Assembly: GCF_000168975.1 (NCBI RefSeq)
Contig: NZ_AAUW01000018.1
Span: forward strand, 62,001-126,000
Origin: Roseibium aggregatum IAM 12614
GTDB lineage: Bacteria; Pseudomonadota; Alphaproteobacteria; Rhizobiales; Stappiaceae
Reading direction: 5' to 3'
DNA length: 64,000 nucleotides
In this document: in pieces, positions 1 through 8,849 of the stretch
Layout of the letters: every line of letters starts with the position of its first letter
How positions within the stretch are numbered: position 1 is the first letter of the stretch
Program-made: the position numbers and the translations under genes
Notes under the pieces: model-generated
Seen by the model: only the letters and a program-made list of their open reading frames with translations
Told to the model about the DNA's origin: nothing
Database searches by the model: none

Positions 1-492
1 GCCTGGAAGGAAGAAACCACCTATTCGCCCATCATCTCCCAAACGCAGCGTACGCGGATTCAGGGGCTGGTGGACGCAGCAGTGGGGGACGGCGCTGAGG
101 TGATGTTCGGCGGTCAGCCCCTGGATCGGCCGGGTTACTTCTATGCTCCGACACTGCTCACGAACGTGAACCAGCAGTCGACAGCCATACGGGAAGAAAT
201 CTTCGGGCCGGTGATGACGCTGCAGACGTTCGAGACCGACGAGGAAGCCTTCGCGCTTGCGGACCACCCGACCTATGGCCTTGCCGCCGGTCTCTACACA
301 AGGGATATGGGAAGAGCCTTGAAGAGCCTGAACGCCATTGAAGCCGGAACGATCTGGATCAATCGTTACGGACGCTCGCGCGATCACATCCTGCCGACAG
401 GTGGTTACAAGTCCTCCGGTATCGGAAAGGATCTGGGACGCGAAGCCTATCAAGCCAACCGCCGCTCCAAGAGCGTGCTCATCGACCTGTGA
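1..492 (+). CDS. Aldehyde dehydrogenase, C-terminal part (cut by window edge)
   Basis: NAD(P)-dependent aldehyde dehydrogenase; only the last 163 residues are inside the window, open from base 1 to the TGA at 490-492. The family's late signatures are visible: EEIFGPV, the GLAAGLYTRD segment and the C-terminal GGYKSSGIGKDLGREAY block that lines the active site. The catalytic Cys and the Rossmann fold lie upstream of the window. It is followed after 8 bases by a tartrate-type dehydrogenase and then gabD, so it is the first visible gene of an operon oxidising aldehydes. The PuuC/BetB-like style of the C-terminus fits an aminoaldehyde substrate, but the substrate cannot be fixed from this part. 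Confidence 0.9.
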   Translation, partial: AWKEETTYSPIISQTQRTRIQGLVDAAVGDGAEVMFGGQPLDRPGYFYAPTLLTNVNQQSTAIREEIFGPVMTLQTFETDEEAFALADHPTYGLAAGLYTRDMGRALKSLNAIEAGTIWINRYGRSRDHILPTGGYKSSGIGKDLGREAYQANRRSKSVLIDL

Positions 493-500
493 GAGACAAA

Positions 501-1535
501 ATGGCACCTTACCGCATAGCCGTCATACCGGGCGACGGCATTGGCCTGCCCGTGACCGAAGCCGCCCTGGAAGTGGCCCAGAAGGCGCTTCCAGGCAAAC
601 TGGAAACCACCACCTTTCCCTGGTCCTGTGATCACTATCTGCAGACTGGCCGCATGATGCCGGAAGATGGCATCGAAACACTGCGCGGCTTTGATGCCGT
701 CTTCCTCGGCGCGGTCGGCTGGCCGAAAAAGGTCCCTGATGCCGTTTCCCTGCACGGGCTGCTTCTGCCGATCCGCAAGGCTTTCGTGCAATATGCCAAT
801 ATCCGGCCACACAGGCTCCTACCGGGTGTCGAAGGTCCGTTGCGCAAGTCCGGTTTCGATATCTTGTGCATTCGCGAAAACACGGAAGGGGAATATTCCG
901 GCGCCGGTGGCCGTGTTCATCAGGGAACCCCGAACGAGGTGGCGGTCGAAACTGCGATCTTCACCCGCGCCGGGGTGGAGCGCATTCTGCGTTTCGGTTT
1001 CGAACAGGCCCGCAAGCGAAGCGGGCGTCTCGCATCGGTTACCAAATCGAACGCCCAGAAGCATTCCATGGTGTTCTGGGACGAAGTCACCCGGGAACTG
1101 GCATCGGAATATCCCGATGTGTCAGTGACCCAATATCATATCGATGCCATAGCCGCGCGTATGGTAATGGCCCCCGAAAGCCTGGACGTGATCGTCGCCT
1201 CTAATCTTTTCGGCGACATTCTGACTGACCTTGGCGCTGCCATTCAGGGCGGTCTCGGGTTTGCCGCGTCCGCCAATATCAACCCGGGCCGAACGGCACC
1301 GTCGATGTTCGAACCGGTTCACGGCTCCGCCCCCGATATCGCTCATCTCGGCATCGCCAATCCGCTCGCCGCCATCTGGTCCGCAGCGATGATGCTGCAG
1401 CACTTCGGCGAAAGCGAAGCGGCAAACCGGATCCTGGAAGCGATGGAAGAAACCACTGGAGCGGGGATCGGCACTGTTCCGGGCCGTGACCGTACCGAAC
1501 AGATAACCGCTCGCGTGCTTGCCGCACTCGACTGA
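501..1535 (+). CDS. Tartrate/D-malate-type NAD-dependent dehydrogenase (isopropylmalate dehydrogenase superfamily)
   Basis: Metal- and NAD-dependent oxidative decarboxylase acting on a 2-hydroxy dicarboxylate; 344 residues, the usual length. IPGDGIG at the N-terminus, the substrate loop IRENTEGEYSGAGG, FGDILTDLGAAIQGG and FEPVHGSAPDIA are the family landmarks. The version of the loop and the following TPNEVAVETAIFTRAGVERI resemble tartrate dehydrogenase/D-malate dehydrogenase (TtuC/DmlA) more than LeuB, and no leuCD neighbours are present. ATG at 501 was chosen because GAGAG lies five bases upstream; an in-frame GTG at 489 overlaps the previous stop. Sits between an aldehyde dehydrogenase and gabD in one operon. 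Confidence 0.88.
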   Translation: MAPYRIAVIPGDGIGLPVTEAALEVAQKALPGKLETTTFPWSCDHYLQTGRMMPEDGIETLRGFDAVFLGAVGWPKKVPDAVSLHGLLLPIRKAFVQYANIRPHRLLPGVEGPLRKSGFDILCIRENTEGEYSGAGGRVHQGTPNEVAVETAIFTRAGVERILRFGFEQARKRSGRLASVTKSNAQKHSMVFWDEVTRELASEYPDVSVTQYHIDAIAARMVMAPESLDVIVASNLFGDILTDLGAAIQGGLGFAASANINPGRTAPSMFEPVHGSAPDIAHLGIANPLAAIWSAAMMLQHFGESEAANRILEAMEETTGAGIGTVPGRDRTEQITARVLAALD

Positions 1536-1545
1536 GGAGATACCT

Positions 1546-3021
1546 ATGACCGTTCAGCCCTCTTCACCCGTTCCTGTCTTGACCGATGCTGACCTGTTCC
1601 GCCAGCAAGGCCTCATCGGAGGCGACTGGTGCAACGCCTCCACCGGCAAGACCATAGAGGTTACGGACCCTGCGACCGGCAAAGCAATCGGTGTTGTCCC
1701 GGACATGTCTGCCGAGGACACCCGCCGGGCCATCGATGCGGCCGAAGCTGCCGGCAAAAGCTGGCGCAAGGTACCGAGCGCCGAGCGCGCGAAATGTCTG
1801 GAACGCTGGTTCGACCTGATGGAGACCCACGCAGAGGACCTGGCGCTCATTCTGACCCTGGAACAGGGCAAGCCACTTGCTGAAGCACGCGGCGAGATCG
1901 GTTATGGCGCTTCCTTTGTCAAATGGTTTGCCGAGGAAGCGCGCCGGATCGAAGGCACCATCATCGAGGCCCCGGCGAACGACCGCAAGATCCTCGCCCT
2001 CAAGGAGCCCGTTGGCGTCTCCGCCATCATTACGCCTTGGAACTTCCCCAATGCCATGATCACCCGCAAGGTGGCTCCGGCGCTGGCCGCCGGTTGCACC
2101 GTTGTGATCAAGCCCTCGGATTTCACACCCTACTCCGCGCTCGCCCTTGGGGTTCTTGCCGAAAGAGCCGGCATTCCGAATGGCGTGATCAACATCGTCA
2201 CTGGCTTGCCTGTTGAGATCGGCGCGGAACTGACCTCAAACCCGATCGTTCGCAAGCTGTCCTTTACCGGCTCCACCCGTATCGGCTCGCTGCTGATGGC
2301 CCAGTGTGCCCCGACAGTGAAGCGCCTCAGCCTGGAACTTGGCGGCAACGCGCCGTTCCTCGTCTTCAATGACGCGGATCTTGATGCCGCCATAGACGGC
2401 GTGATCGCATCTAAATTCCGCAACGGCGGTCAGACCTGCGTGTGCGCAAACCGTATCCTGGTTCAGGCCGGCATCTATGACGCGTTCGCTGCCAGACTTT
2501 CGGAAAAGGTGACGGCAATGAAGGTTGGACCTGGCCTTGACCAGGGCGTGGACATCGGACCGATGATCAACGCTGCCGCGATCGGGAAAATCGAACGGCA
2601 CGTGAAGGATGCACTCGAAAACGGCGCACAGGTCGCGGCGCAGGCGACCTCGCCCTCAAGCGGCCAATATGCCGCCCCGATGGTTCTGACCGGCTGCACC
2701 ACGCAGATGCAACTGGCGGAAGAGGAAACCTTCGGCCCCATCGCCCCGCTGTTCCGCTTCGAAACGGAAGAGGAAGCAATCGCCATCGCCAACGCGACGC
2801 CCTTTGGCCTGGCAGCTTATTTCTACACCCGGGACATGGCCCGTGCCTGGCGGGTTGGCGAGGGTCTGGAAGCGGGCATGGTTTGCCTCAACGCCGGTGC
2901 CATGTCCATGGCGATCTCGCCCTTTGGCGGTATCAAGCAGTCCGGCCTTGGGCGTGAAGGCGCCCGGACCGGGATCGAGGAATACCTGGAAACCAAGACC
3001 TTCCATATGGGCGGCCTCTAA
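1546..3021 (+). CDS. gabD: NAD(P)-dependent succinate-semialdehyde dehydrogenase
   Basis: Oxidises succinate semialdehyde to succinate, feeding GABA-type breakdown into the TCA cycle. 491 residues, full length. Visible: TPWNFPNAM near 163, FTGSTRIG near 240, the general-base motif LELGGNAP (Glu about 264) and the nucleophile in GGQTCVCANR (Cys about 298), then EEETFGPIAPLF near the C-terminus. The extra Cys two residues after the nucleophile (CVC) is the pattern seen in GabD. ATG 1546 is preceded by GAGGAGA; an upstream in-frame start at 1519 would overlap the previous gene. Last gene of the operon, ended by a strong palindromic terminator. Confidence 0.93.
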   Translation: MTVQPSSPVPVLTDADLFRQQGLIGGDWCNASTGKTIEVTDPATGKAIGVVPDMSAEDTRRAIDAAEAAGKSWRKVPSAERAKCLERWFDLMETHAEDLALILTLEQGKPLAEARGEIGYGASFVKWFAEEARRIEGTIIEAPANDRKILALKEPVGVSAIITPWNFPNAMITRKVAPALAAGCTVVIKPSDFTPYSALALGVLAERAGIPNGVINIVTGLPVEIGAELTSNPIVRKLSFTGSTRIGSLLMAQCAPTVKRLSLELGGNAPFLVFNDADLDAAIDGVIASKFRNGGQTCVCANRILVQAGIYDAFAARLSEKVTAMKVGPGLDQGVDIGPMINAAAIGKIERHVKDALENGAQVAAQATSPSSGQYAAPMVLTGCTTQMQLAEEETFGPIAPLFRFETEEEAIAIANATPFGLAAYFYTRDMARAWRVGEGLEAGMVCLNAGAMSMAISPFGGIKQSGLGREGARTGIEEYLETKTFHMGGL

Positions 3022-3040
3022 AGCGACCGGCAACAAGCGC

Positions 3041-3070
3041 AAAAAAGCCGGGTCATGACCCGGCTTTTTT
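3041..3070. terminator. Bidirectional rho-independent terminator
   Basis: A perfect 30-base palindrome: A6 followed by GCCGGGTC, its mirror GACCCGGC and T6. Because the palindrome is flanked by A and T runs on both strands it can stop both gabD (plus) and the convergent FAD oxidase gene (minus). Confidence 0.93.
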
Positions 3071-3094
3071 TACTCTGAAGGTCGTTTCGACTGA

Positions 3095-4372
3095 CTAGCT
3101 GATCTTGTCCTTGAACCTGTAATAGGCCCCCACCAGCGGCAGAAACCAGGGTTGTCCGGCGTGGCCGGGTATCGCGTTCCAGGGCAGATCCATCCACGGA
3201 TTGCGGCTGGCGCGGCCAAGAATGAGATCTGCCGTCATCTCCCCCATATGGGTGGCAATCTGGGCACCGTGGCCCGAATAGCCCATGGCGAAATAGACGC
3301 CGTCGGCTTGCCCGGCTCTTGGAAACCGATCCTGTGACATGTCAACGAGGCCGCCCCAGCAGTAGTCGATCGCCGTATCGGAGAGCTGCGGAAAGATATC
3401 CGACAAGGCAGCCTTCAGAATCCGGCCGCTCTTTTCATCGGAGCGGTGGTCGGAGATGGCCGAAAACCTTGCCCGGCCTCCGAAGATCAGGCGTCGATCC
3501 GGTGCAAGCCGAAAGTAATTGCCGACGTTGAGCGACGTCACGCACGTGCGATTGCCCGGCATCACCGCAGCGGCCTCCTCTTCGCTGAGAGGCCGGGTCG
3601 CAAGCAGGAAACTGCCGACGGGTATAATCCGCCGACGGAAATAACCGAAGGCCTTCGGCGTGTAGGCACCGGTTGCCAGCAGCACATTGTCAGCCTGAAC
3701 AACACCCTGCGGCGTGGTCAATTCGTGACCGCCGCCTGTCTGACGCCGACCCGTAACGGGTGTGTTCTCGTGTATCTCGGCGCCATGGCGCGCGGCTGCC
3801 CCTGCAAGTCCGACAACAAAACGGCCCATATGCATCATGGCACTTTTTGATTGCAGCATGGCGCCATGGAAAACTTCGGAGCCGATTTCCCGCCGCAGGT
3901 CGTCTTTCGACAGCATGGCCGTGTCTGGATCCACGTTGCGGCTGATCGCTTCCTGGTTCCGGGCAAGGCTTTCATAGTGAGCGGGTTTTGCCGCAAGCTT
4001 CAGTTTGCCGGACCGGCGAAAGTCGCAAGCAATACCCTCTTCGGCGATGATACGCTCGATGGTGTCGATGCCGTCATCGAAGGCACGGTACATGGCCCTT
4101 GCCGTTTCAAGGCCATAGGTCGAAACGGCATGGGTAAAGCTGTGGGCGATGCCGTTGTTCAGATGGCCACCGTTGCGCCCCGAGGCGCCGAAGCCGACGG
4201 ATTGGGCCTCCAGCACGATCACCCGCCGTCCCTCCTTCGCGAGACGCCGGGCAGCGCCCAGGCCGGTAAAGCCTGCTCCAATTACTGCAACGTCATAGCG
4301 ACCGGACGGAGGAGAGGAAGCGCCCCCCGTGAAGGCGGGCGCCGTTTCCTGCCAATAGGATGCAAGTTTCAT
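3095..4372 (-). CDS. FAD-dependent oxidoreductase, gamma-glutamylputrescine oxidase-like
   Basis: Flavin amine/amino-acid oxidase of the DAO family, 425 residues. The N-terminal SYWQETAP stretch followed by the dinucleotide-binding VIGAGFTGLGAARRLA and the GFGASGRNGGHLNNG block is the PuuB-type arrangement; GYSGHGAQIATHMGEM near the C-terminus is the flavin-closing motif. ATG 4372 has AGGAGC about nine bases upstream; the longer open frame to 4423 adds 17 residues without family similarity. The gene is followed upstream by a HAD hydrolase on the same strand and converges on gabD. The exact amine substrate is unknown; with aldehyde dehydrogenases and GabD across the terminator it may start oxidation of a polyamine-like or amino-acid compound. 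Confidence 0.88.
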   Translation of the reverse strand: MKLASYWQETAPAFTGGASSPPSGRYDVAVIGAGFTGLGAARRLAKEGRRVIVLEAQSVGFGASGRNGGHLNNGIAHSFTHAVSTYGLETARAMYRAFDDGIDTIERIIAEEGIACDFRRSGKLKLAAKPAHYESLARNQEAISRNVDPDTAMLSKDDLRREIGSEVFHGAMLQSKSAMMHMGRFVVGLAGAAARHGAEIHENTPVTGRRQTGGGHELTTPQGVVQADNVLLATGAYTPKAFGYFRRRIIPVGSFLLATRPLSEEEAAAVMPGNRTCVTSLNVGNYFRLAPDRRLIFGGRARFSAISDHRSDEKSGRILKAALSDIFPQLSDTAIDYCWGGLVDMSQDRFPRAGQADGVYFAMGYSGHGAQIATHMGEMTADLILGRASRNPWMDLPWNAIPGHAGQPWFLPLVGAYYRFKDKIS

Positions 4373-4447
4373 CGGAAGTGCTCCTGGATCCATCCTGAAC
4401 CCGGGCAGTTTCACCCGAGCCAACGGAACTGATCTTCAAACGGTGAT

Positions 4448-5113
4448 CTAGATCCCGAAAACGCCCGGAAGACCGGCGATGCCGCTGATTTCGGTGTATT
4501 CGTAGAACGGATTTGCAGGTTCATGACCACGATTGACCCAGACCTTGGATTTGATGCCGAGATCGTAGGCCGTCATCAGGTCGTAGCGGAACGACGAGGA
4601 AACGTGGGTGATGTCTTCCGGGCCGCAGCCGAGCACGTCGAGCATGTATTCGAAACCGTTCATCTGCGGCTTGTAAGTGCCCGTTTCTTCCGCCGTGATG
4701 ACCTTGAAAAAGGGAGCGCCGAGCTTTTCCACGTTGGACATGATCTGGCTCTTCATCGCATTTGAGAGGATGACGAGCGGAATTTCCTTTGCCGTTTTTG
4801 CAAGCCCCTCCGGCACATCCGGGTGCGGTCCCCATGTCGGGACCTCATTATAGACCTGCAGCGCGTCCTCCTCGCGGAACACAACACCATTCAGCTTGCA
4901 TGCCCGCTCAAGAGCGTTGTGGACGACTTCCACATAGGGTTTCCAGGCGCCCAGCACCTCATCCATACGGTAGGCGGCGAAGTTGCGGATGAAAGTGGTC
5001 ATCTTTTCTTCGCTGAGCTTCTCCCCATAAAGGCGCCGTGCAGCACCAGCCATGTCGAAATTGGTCAGCGTGCCATAGCAGTCGAAGGTGATGTATTTCG
5101 GGCGGAAGGTCAT
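4448..5113 (-). CDS. HAD-superfamily hydrolase, haloacid dehalogenase type II family
   Basis: 221 residues, full length for L-2-haloacid dehalogenase-like enzymes. Motif I is FDCYGTLTN with the nucleophilic Asp at about 11; motif II VILSNAM; the lysine motif TGTYKPQ; and a late HVSSSFRYDLMTAYDLG block with the type II HVSSS signature. Proteins of this kind hydrolyse the C-halogen bond of 2-haloacids, but many relatives in catabolic operons act on other small substrates, so dehalogenation is not certain. It precedes the FAD oxidase gene on the same strand with about 75 bases between them. Confidence 0.85.
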   Translation of the reverse strand: MTFRPKYITFDCYGTLTNFDMAGAARRLYGEKLSEEKMTTFIRNFAAYRMDEVLGAWKPYVEVVHNALERACKLNGVVFREEDALQVYNEVPTWGPHPDVPEGLAKTAKEIPLVILSNAMKSQIMSNVEKLGAPFFKVITAEETGTYKPQMNGFEYMLDVLGCGPEDITHVSSSFRYDLMTAYDLGIKSKVWVNRGHEPANPFYEYTEISGIAGLPGVFGI

Positions 5114-5444
5114 CTTGTTTCCCGTCTGTAGAGCGTAAGTTGAAACGCAAGGCCCTCTGGAGAGCGCAAATCATCGTAACCGGACCTGAAAAGACACCCG
5201 GACGGATTCACGCGGCCTTGAGAGCACATTCCGCCGTTTCACCGCCCCGCGACGGCACCATATTGCGCCGGACGAGTGCCTTGATACTCATGCCGGTAAC
5301 CGGCCAGCCACCACGACAGCAGATTCTGCTTCTGGGCACCCCGCCAACGGCCGGAAAAACTTTTGGCGCGGTACCAAGGGCGGCATCTTCGCCGGCAGGG
5401 CACCTATGGTGGAGTGAATGACGATCAACTGAAGGCAGGCAAAC
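5114..5444. other. Intergenic region, 331 bases, no convincing gene
   Basis: Lies between the divergent HAD and GNAT genes and must hold both promoters. Short frames exist on both strands but none has a ribosome site plus a sensible protein. It contains the inverted repeat CCGGTAACCGG near 5294-5304. No riboswitch or tRNA fold was recognised. Confidence 0.5.
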
Positions 5445-6305
5445 ATGCCAATCAACGAGACACTCTCGCTTCAATCATTCGGCCCGGAGCATATAGAAGG
5501 CGCCCTCAGTCTCTCCCGGGCTGCGAATTGGCCGCACAGAGTGGAAGATTGGGCTCTTATTCAGAAACTGTCGCGCGGGGTGGTGGTGCTGGACAACGAC
5601 AGGGTTGTTGCCACCGCCCTCACAACGCCTTTCGGTTCCGTCGCCACACTCAACATGATCATTGTCGACGAAGCCATGCGCGGACAGGGTCTGGGCCGGC
5701 GGGTCATGAATGAGGTGATGCGAAAAGCCGAACCGGACGAGTGGCGCCTCATCGCCACAGCGGAAGGCCTGCCGCTTTATGAAAAACTTGGCTTCAAGGC
5801 CGTTTCGGACATCGTGCAACACCAGGGCATCGTCAAATCGAAAAGCAGGGGTCAACAGCCCGATGGGGACGGCGCAGCCGACTTGAGGATCGGCTCAGCG
5901 TCGGATGCAGCCGAACTTGCAGCCCTCGACCAGGCAGCCTCGGGCATGGCTCGCCGGGTTCTTGTCGATGCACTGTTTCAGGCCGGCCAGGTTTTCGTGC
6001 TGGAAGAGCAAGGCAAGATCACCGCATTTGCCGCGCTGCGCGAATTTGGCCGCGGCAAGGTTGTTGGTCCGGTCGTTGCATCCAGCCCTGAAGACGCAAA
6101 ACGGCTTTTGACCCATGTCCTGAAGAGATGTGAAGGCCAGTTCCTGCGTGTCGACACCGACACCAAAACAGGCCTTGGCCCCTGGCTGACAGAACAAGGC
6201 CTTGCTCATGCAGGTGGCGGCACAGCCATGCGGCTTGGAAAAACGACAAAGATCGCGAGCTCCGGCCCGCAGACATACACACTCGCCGCCCAGGCGCTCG
6301 GCTAA
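5445..6305 (+). CDS. Two-domain GNAT-family N-acetyltransferase (paralogue 1)
   Basis: 286 residues. The N-terminal half is a GNAT domain with the acetyl-CoA loop GQGLGRRVM near residue 87; the C-terminal half (about 145-275) is a second, weaker GNAT-like domain. It is clearly paralogous to the minus-strand protein at 16.3-17.2 kb: both have NWPHR-x-x-DWAL near the N-terminus, a YEKLGF/YISLGF turn, a FGRG block followed by GPVVA and an FLR(V/M)DT(D/R) motif near the end. First gene of a plus-strand series with the aminotransferase 12 bases downstream. The substrate is not known; an amino or polyamine compound is a reasonable guess from the context. Confidence 0.85.
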   Translation: MPINETLSLQSFGPEHIEGALSLSRAANWPHRVEDWALIQKLSRGVVVLDNDRVVATALTTPFGSVATLNMIIVDEAMRGQGLGRRVMNEVMRKAEPDEWRLIATAEGLPLYEKLGFKAVSDIVQHQGIVKSKSRGQQPDGDGAADLRIGSASDAAELAALDQAASGMARRVLVDALFQAGQVFVLEEQGKITAFAALREFGRGKVVGPVVASSPEDAKRLLTHVLKRCEGQFLRVDTDTKTGLGPWLTEQGLAHAGGGTAMRLGKTTKIASSGPQTYTLAAQALG

Positions 6306-6317
6306 CTGGAGATTACC

Positions 6318-7694
6318 ATGCTCGCCAATTCACTGGTCGAACTCGATCGTGCCCACCTCATCCATCCGGTCGCAAGTTGGCGCGGACATGAAGCCGCTGG
6401 CGTCCGGCTGCTGAAATCGGCAAAAGGCGCGACCGTCACCGATGCGACCGGCAAGACCCTGCTGGACGGCTTTGCTGGTCTGTGGTGTGTCAATGCAGGT
6501 TACGGCCACGAGAGCATTGTCGAAGCCGCGGCGAAACAGCTTCGGGAACTGCCCTACGCAACCGGCTATTTCGGTCTGGGATCAGAACCGGCGATCAGGC
6601 TGGCCTCCCGGCTTGCCGAACATGCGCCCGGCGATCTCTCCCATGTCTATTTCACGCTCGGCGGATCTGATGCGGTCGATACCACGATCCGTTTCGTTCG
6701 CTACTACTGGCATGCAAAGGGGCAAACGAAGAAGGACCAGTTCATTTCCATCGAACAGGGCTATCACGGCTCCAGCTCCACCGGTGCCGGACTGACCGCC
6801 CTGCCCGCCTTCCATGCCGGTTTCGGACTGCCTTTCGACTGGCAGCACAAAATTCCGTCCCACGAACGCTATCGCAATCCGGCCGGCGACAATGACGACG
6901 CAATCATCGCGGCTTCGCTGGCAGCCCTGAAGGCGAAGGTCGAGGAATTGGGCGGTCCGGACCGGGTTGCCGCTTTCTATGCCGAACCCATCCAGGGCTC
7001 CGGAGGTGTCATCGTGCCGCCCAAGGGCTGGATCAGGGCCATGCGGCAGGCTTGCGAGGAGATGGACATTCTCTTTATCGCCGACGAGGTGATCACCGGG
7101 TTCGGCCGCACCGGACCGATGTTCGCCTGCGAGGAGGAGGAGATTGTTCCGGACATGATGACGACAGCAAAGGGGCTGACTTCCGGGTACGTTCCCATGG
7201 GTGCCGTCTTCCTCTCCGACCGGATGTATCAGGTGATGGCGGATGCCGCGGGCGCCGCGCCCGTCGGCCATGGCTTTACCTACTCTGCACATCCGGTCAG
7301 TGCCGCCGTTGGCCTCGCCGTTCTGGATCTTTACGAGGGCGGGCTTCTGGAGAACGGCCGCAAGATGGGTGAGCGTTTGCAGGCCGGGCTTGCCGAACTG
7401 TCTGACCACCCACTGGTTGGAGACGTACGCGGCCGAGGCATGCTGGCAGCGGTCGAGCTGGTTACGGACAAGGCGGCCAAGACCCCGCTTCCGGCTGAAG
7501 CCAAGGCCGCCTCGCGCATCTTCGACCGGGCCTGGGACAATGGCCTCGTTATCAGAGCCTTCGCGCATGGCGTTCTCGGCTATGCCCCGCCGCTCTGCTG
7601 CACGGCAGAAGAAATCGACGAGATCGTCAGCCGCACGCGCCTCACGCTTGATCAGACACTGGAAGATCCCGACGTTCGCGCGGCGATGGCCTGA
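6318..7694 (+). CDS. Class III PLP-dependent aminotransferase (omega-amino acid:pyruvate type)
   Basis: Moves an amino group from a terminal amine or omega-amino acid to pyruvate or a 2-oxo acid. 458 residues, full length. Seen: GLWCVNAGYGH near 53 (beta-alanine:pyruvate-type entry), LGGSDAVDT, YHGSSSTG, EPIQGSGGVIVPP, the PLP Asp in ADEVITGFGRTG and the PLP-binding Lys in TTAKGLTSGY. Follows the GNAT gene by 12 bases and is followed after two bases by the 2-hydroxyacid dehydrogenase, so the three are one transcript. The semialdehyde made could be oxidised by the aldehyde dehydrogenases at the start of the window. Confidence 0.92.
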   Translation: MLANSLVELDRAHLIHPVASWRGHEAAGVRLLKSAKGATVTDATGKTLLDGFAGLWCVNAGYGHESIVEAAAKQLRELPYATGYFGLGSEPAIRLASRLAEHAPGDLSHVYFTLGGSDAVDTTIRFVRYYWHAKGQTKKDQFISIEQGYHGSSSTGAGLTALPAFHAGFGLPFDWQHKIPSHERYRNPAGDNDDAIIAASLAALKAKVEELGGPDRVAAFYAEPIQGSGGVIVPPKGWIRAMRQACEEMDILFIADEVITGFGRTGPMFACEEEEIVPDMMTTAKGLTSGYVPMGAVFLSDRMYQVMADAAGAAPVGHGFTYSAHPVSAAVGLAVLDLYEGGLLENGRKMGERLQAGLAELSDHPLVGDVRGRGMLAAVELVTDKAAKTPLPAEAKAASRIFDRAWDNGLVIRAFAHGVLGYAPPLCCTAEEIDEIVSRTRLTLDQTLEDPDVRAAMA

Positions 7695-7696
7695 TC

Positions 7697-8611
7697 GTGG
7701 CAGTTCTTTACACGTCCGATGAAACGCGCGGTGCGGTGTTTGCGGAACGCTTTGCCGCCGTTTTCCCAGATCTGCCCTTCTACCAGAGCGAGGCCCCCCG
7801 GCCGGAAGATGTCGAGTTTCTCGTTACCTGGACGGTTCCCGGCAATGTGGACAAGCTTTATCCGAACCTGAAGCTGATCTTTTCGGTGGGGGCAGGTGTC
7901 GACCAGTTCGATCTTGCCGCACTACCCGATCGCGTCAGCGTGGTGCGGATGCTGGAGCCGGGTATTGCCGAGCAAATGCGGGAGTATGTGACGTTGGCAG
8001 TGCTCGGCCTTCACCGGGATCTACCGCGCTACATCAACCAGCAGGCCGGGGCTCAGTGGCTGGTCGGACGGAACGTGGCCGCCAAAAGCCGCCGCGTCGG
8101 TGTCATGGGCCTTGGTCAGCTTGGAAAGGCCGTGCTGGAGGCGCTGTCGCCGTTCGGCTTTCAGCTTAAGGGCTGGGCCCGGCGCCAGCACGACATTCCA
8201 GGTGTGGAAACGTTCACCGATCTCGGCGCCTTTCTGGCCGGAACGGACATTCTGGTTTGCCTGCTCCCGCTGACCCCAGCAACGACGGCGATCCTCGACG
8301 CGAAACTGTTCTCCACCCTGCCGCGCGGCGCATCTTTGGTACATGCCGGACGCGGCAGGCAACTGGATCACCAGGCGCTGGTGGATGCACTCGACGAAGG
8401 GCAGTTGGCATCCGCCTGGCTGGACGTCACCCACCCGGAGCCCCTGCCCGCAGATCATGCTTTCTGGGCGCACCCGCAGATCGTGCTGACGCCGCACATA
8501 GCCAGCCAGACCAGGGCCACGGAGGGGGCAGATCACGTTATTTCCGGCATTCAGGCCTTTCTGGCGGGCACGCCGATACCGGGCCTTGTCGAGAGGGAAC
8601 GCGGTTACTGA
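7697..8611 (+). CDS. D-isomer-specific 2-hydroxyacid dehydrogenase (glyoxylate/hydroxypyruvate reductase GhrA-like)
   Basis: 304 residues, GTG start two bases after the aminotransferase stop. NAD(P)-binding loop GVMGLGQLGKAV near 137; catalytic Arg in HAGRGRQLDH; Glu in DVTHPEPLP; catalytic His in TPHIASQTR. The arrangement and length match GhrA, which reduces glyoxylate or hydroxypyruvate; in this operon it may reduce a 2-oxo acid made during transamination. Confidence 0.88.
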   Translation: MAVLYTSDETRGAVFAERFAAVFPDLPFYQSEAPRPEDVEFLVTWTVPGNVDKLYPNLKLIFSVGAGVDQFDLAALPDRVSVVRMLEPGIAEQMREYVTLAVLGLHRDLPRYINQQAGAQWLVGRNVAAKSRRVGVMGLGQLGKAVLEALSPFGFQLKGWARRQHDIPGVETFTDLGAFLAGTDILVCLLPLTPATTAILDAKLFSTLPRGASLVHAGRGRQLDHQALVDALDEGQLASAWLDVTHPEPLPADHAFWAHPQIVLTPHIASQTRATEGADHVISGIQAFLAGTPIPGLVERERGY

Positions 8612-8775
8612 GAGGCAGAACCAACGGGCAACGGCCAAGATTCAGCACATTCTGCCGCCACGAAACGTAATTCGGAGAATATTCGATCGGGAAGAAGAGC
8701 AAACTGATTGTCATCAGGCAGGCAATAGCCGGTGAAGCAAACAAAAAAGCCGGAAAAACCGGCACAACGATAAAT

Positions 8776-8789
8776 GGCATAAAATGCCG
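8776..8789. promoter_or_regulatory. Candidate Lrp-type operator upstream of the ABC importer
   Basis: GGCAT-AAA-ATGCC is a 5+3+5 palindrome 61 bases before the binding-protein start, in the only sizeable gap (8612-8849) of this operon series. The 13-mer GCATAAAATGCCG recurs, on the other strand, at 14765-14777 in the lrp/oxidase promoter region. Confidence 0.55.
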
Positions 8790-8849
8790 ATTTAGTTTTC
8801 AGCCTGCCCCGGACGCGAGAGCGAGCCGGCTTCCAGAAAGGGGAAAACA

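Noticed and set aside
5208..5474. Minus-strand frame of 88 codons in the HAD/GNAT gap
   Set aside because: It overlaps the GNAT start, has no ribosome site and its sequence has no family pattern.
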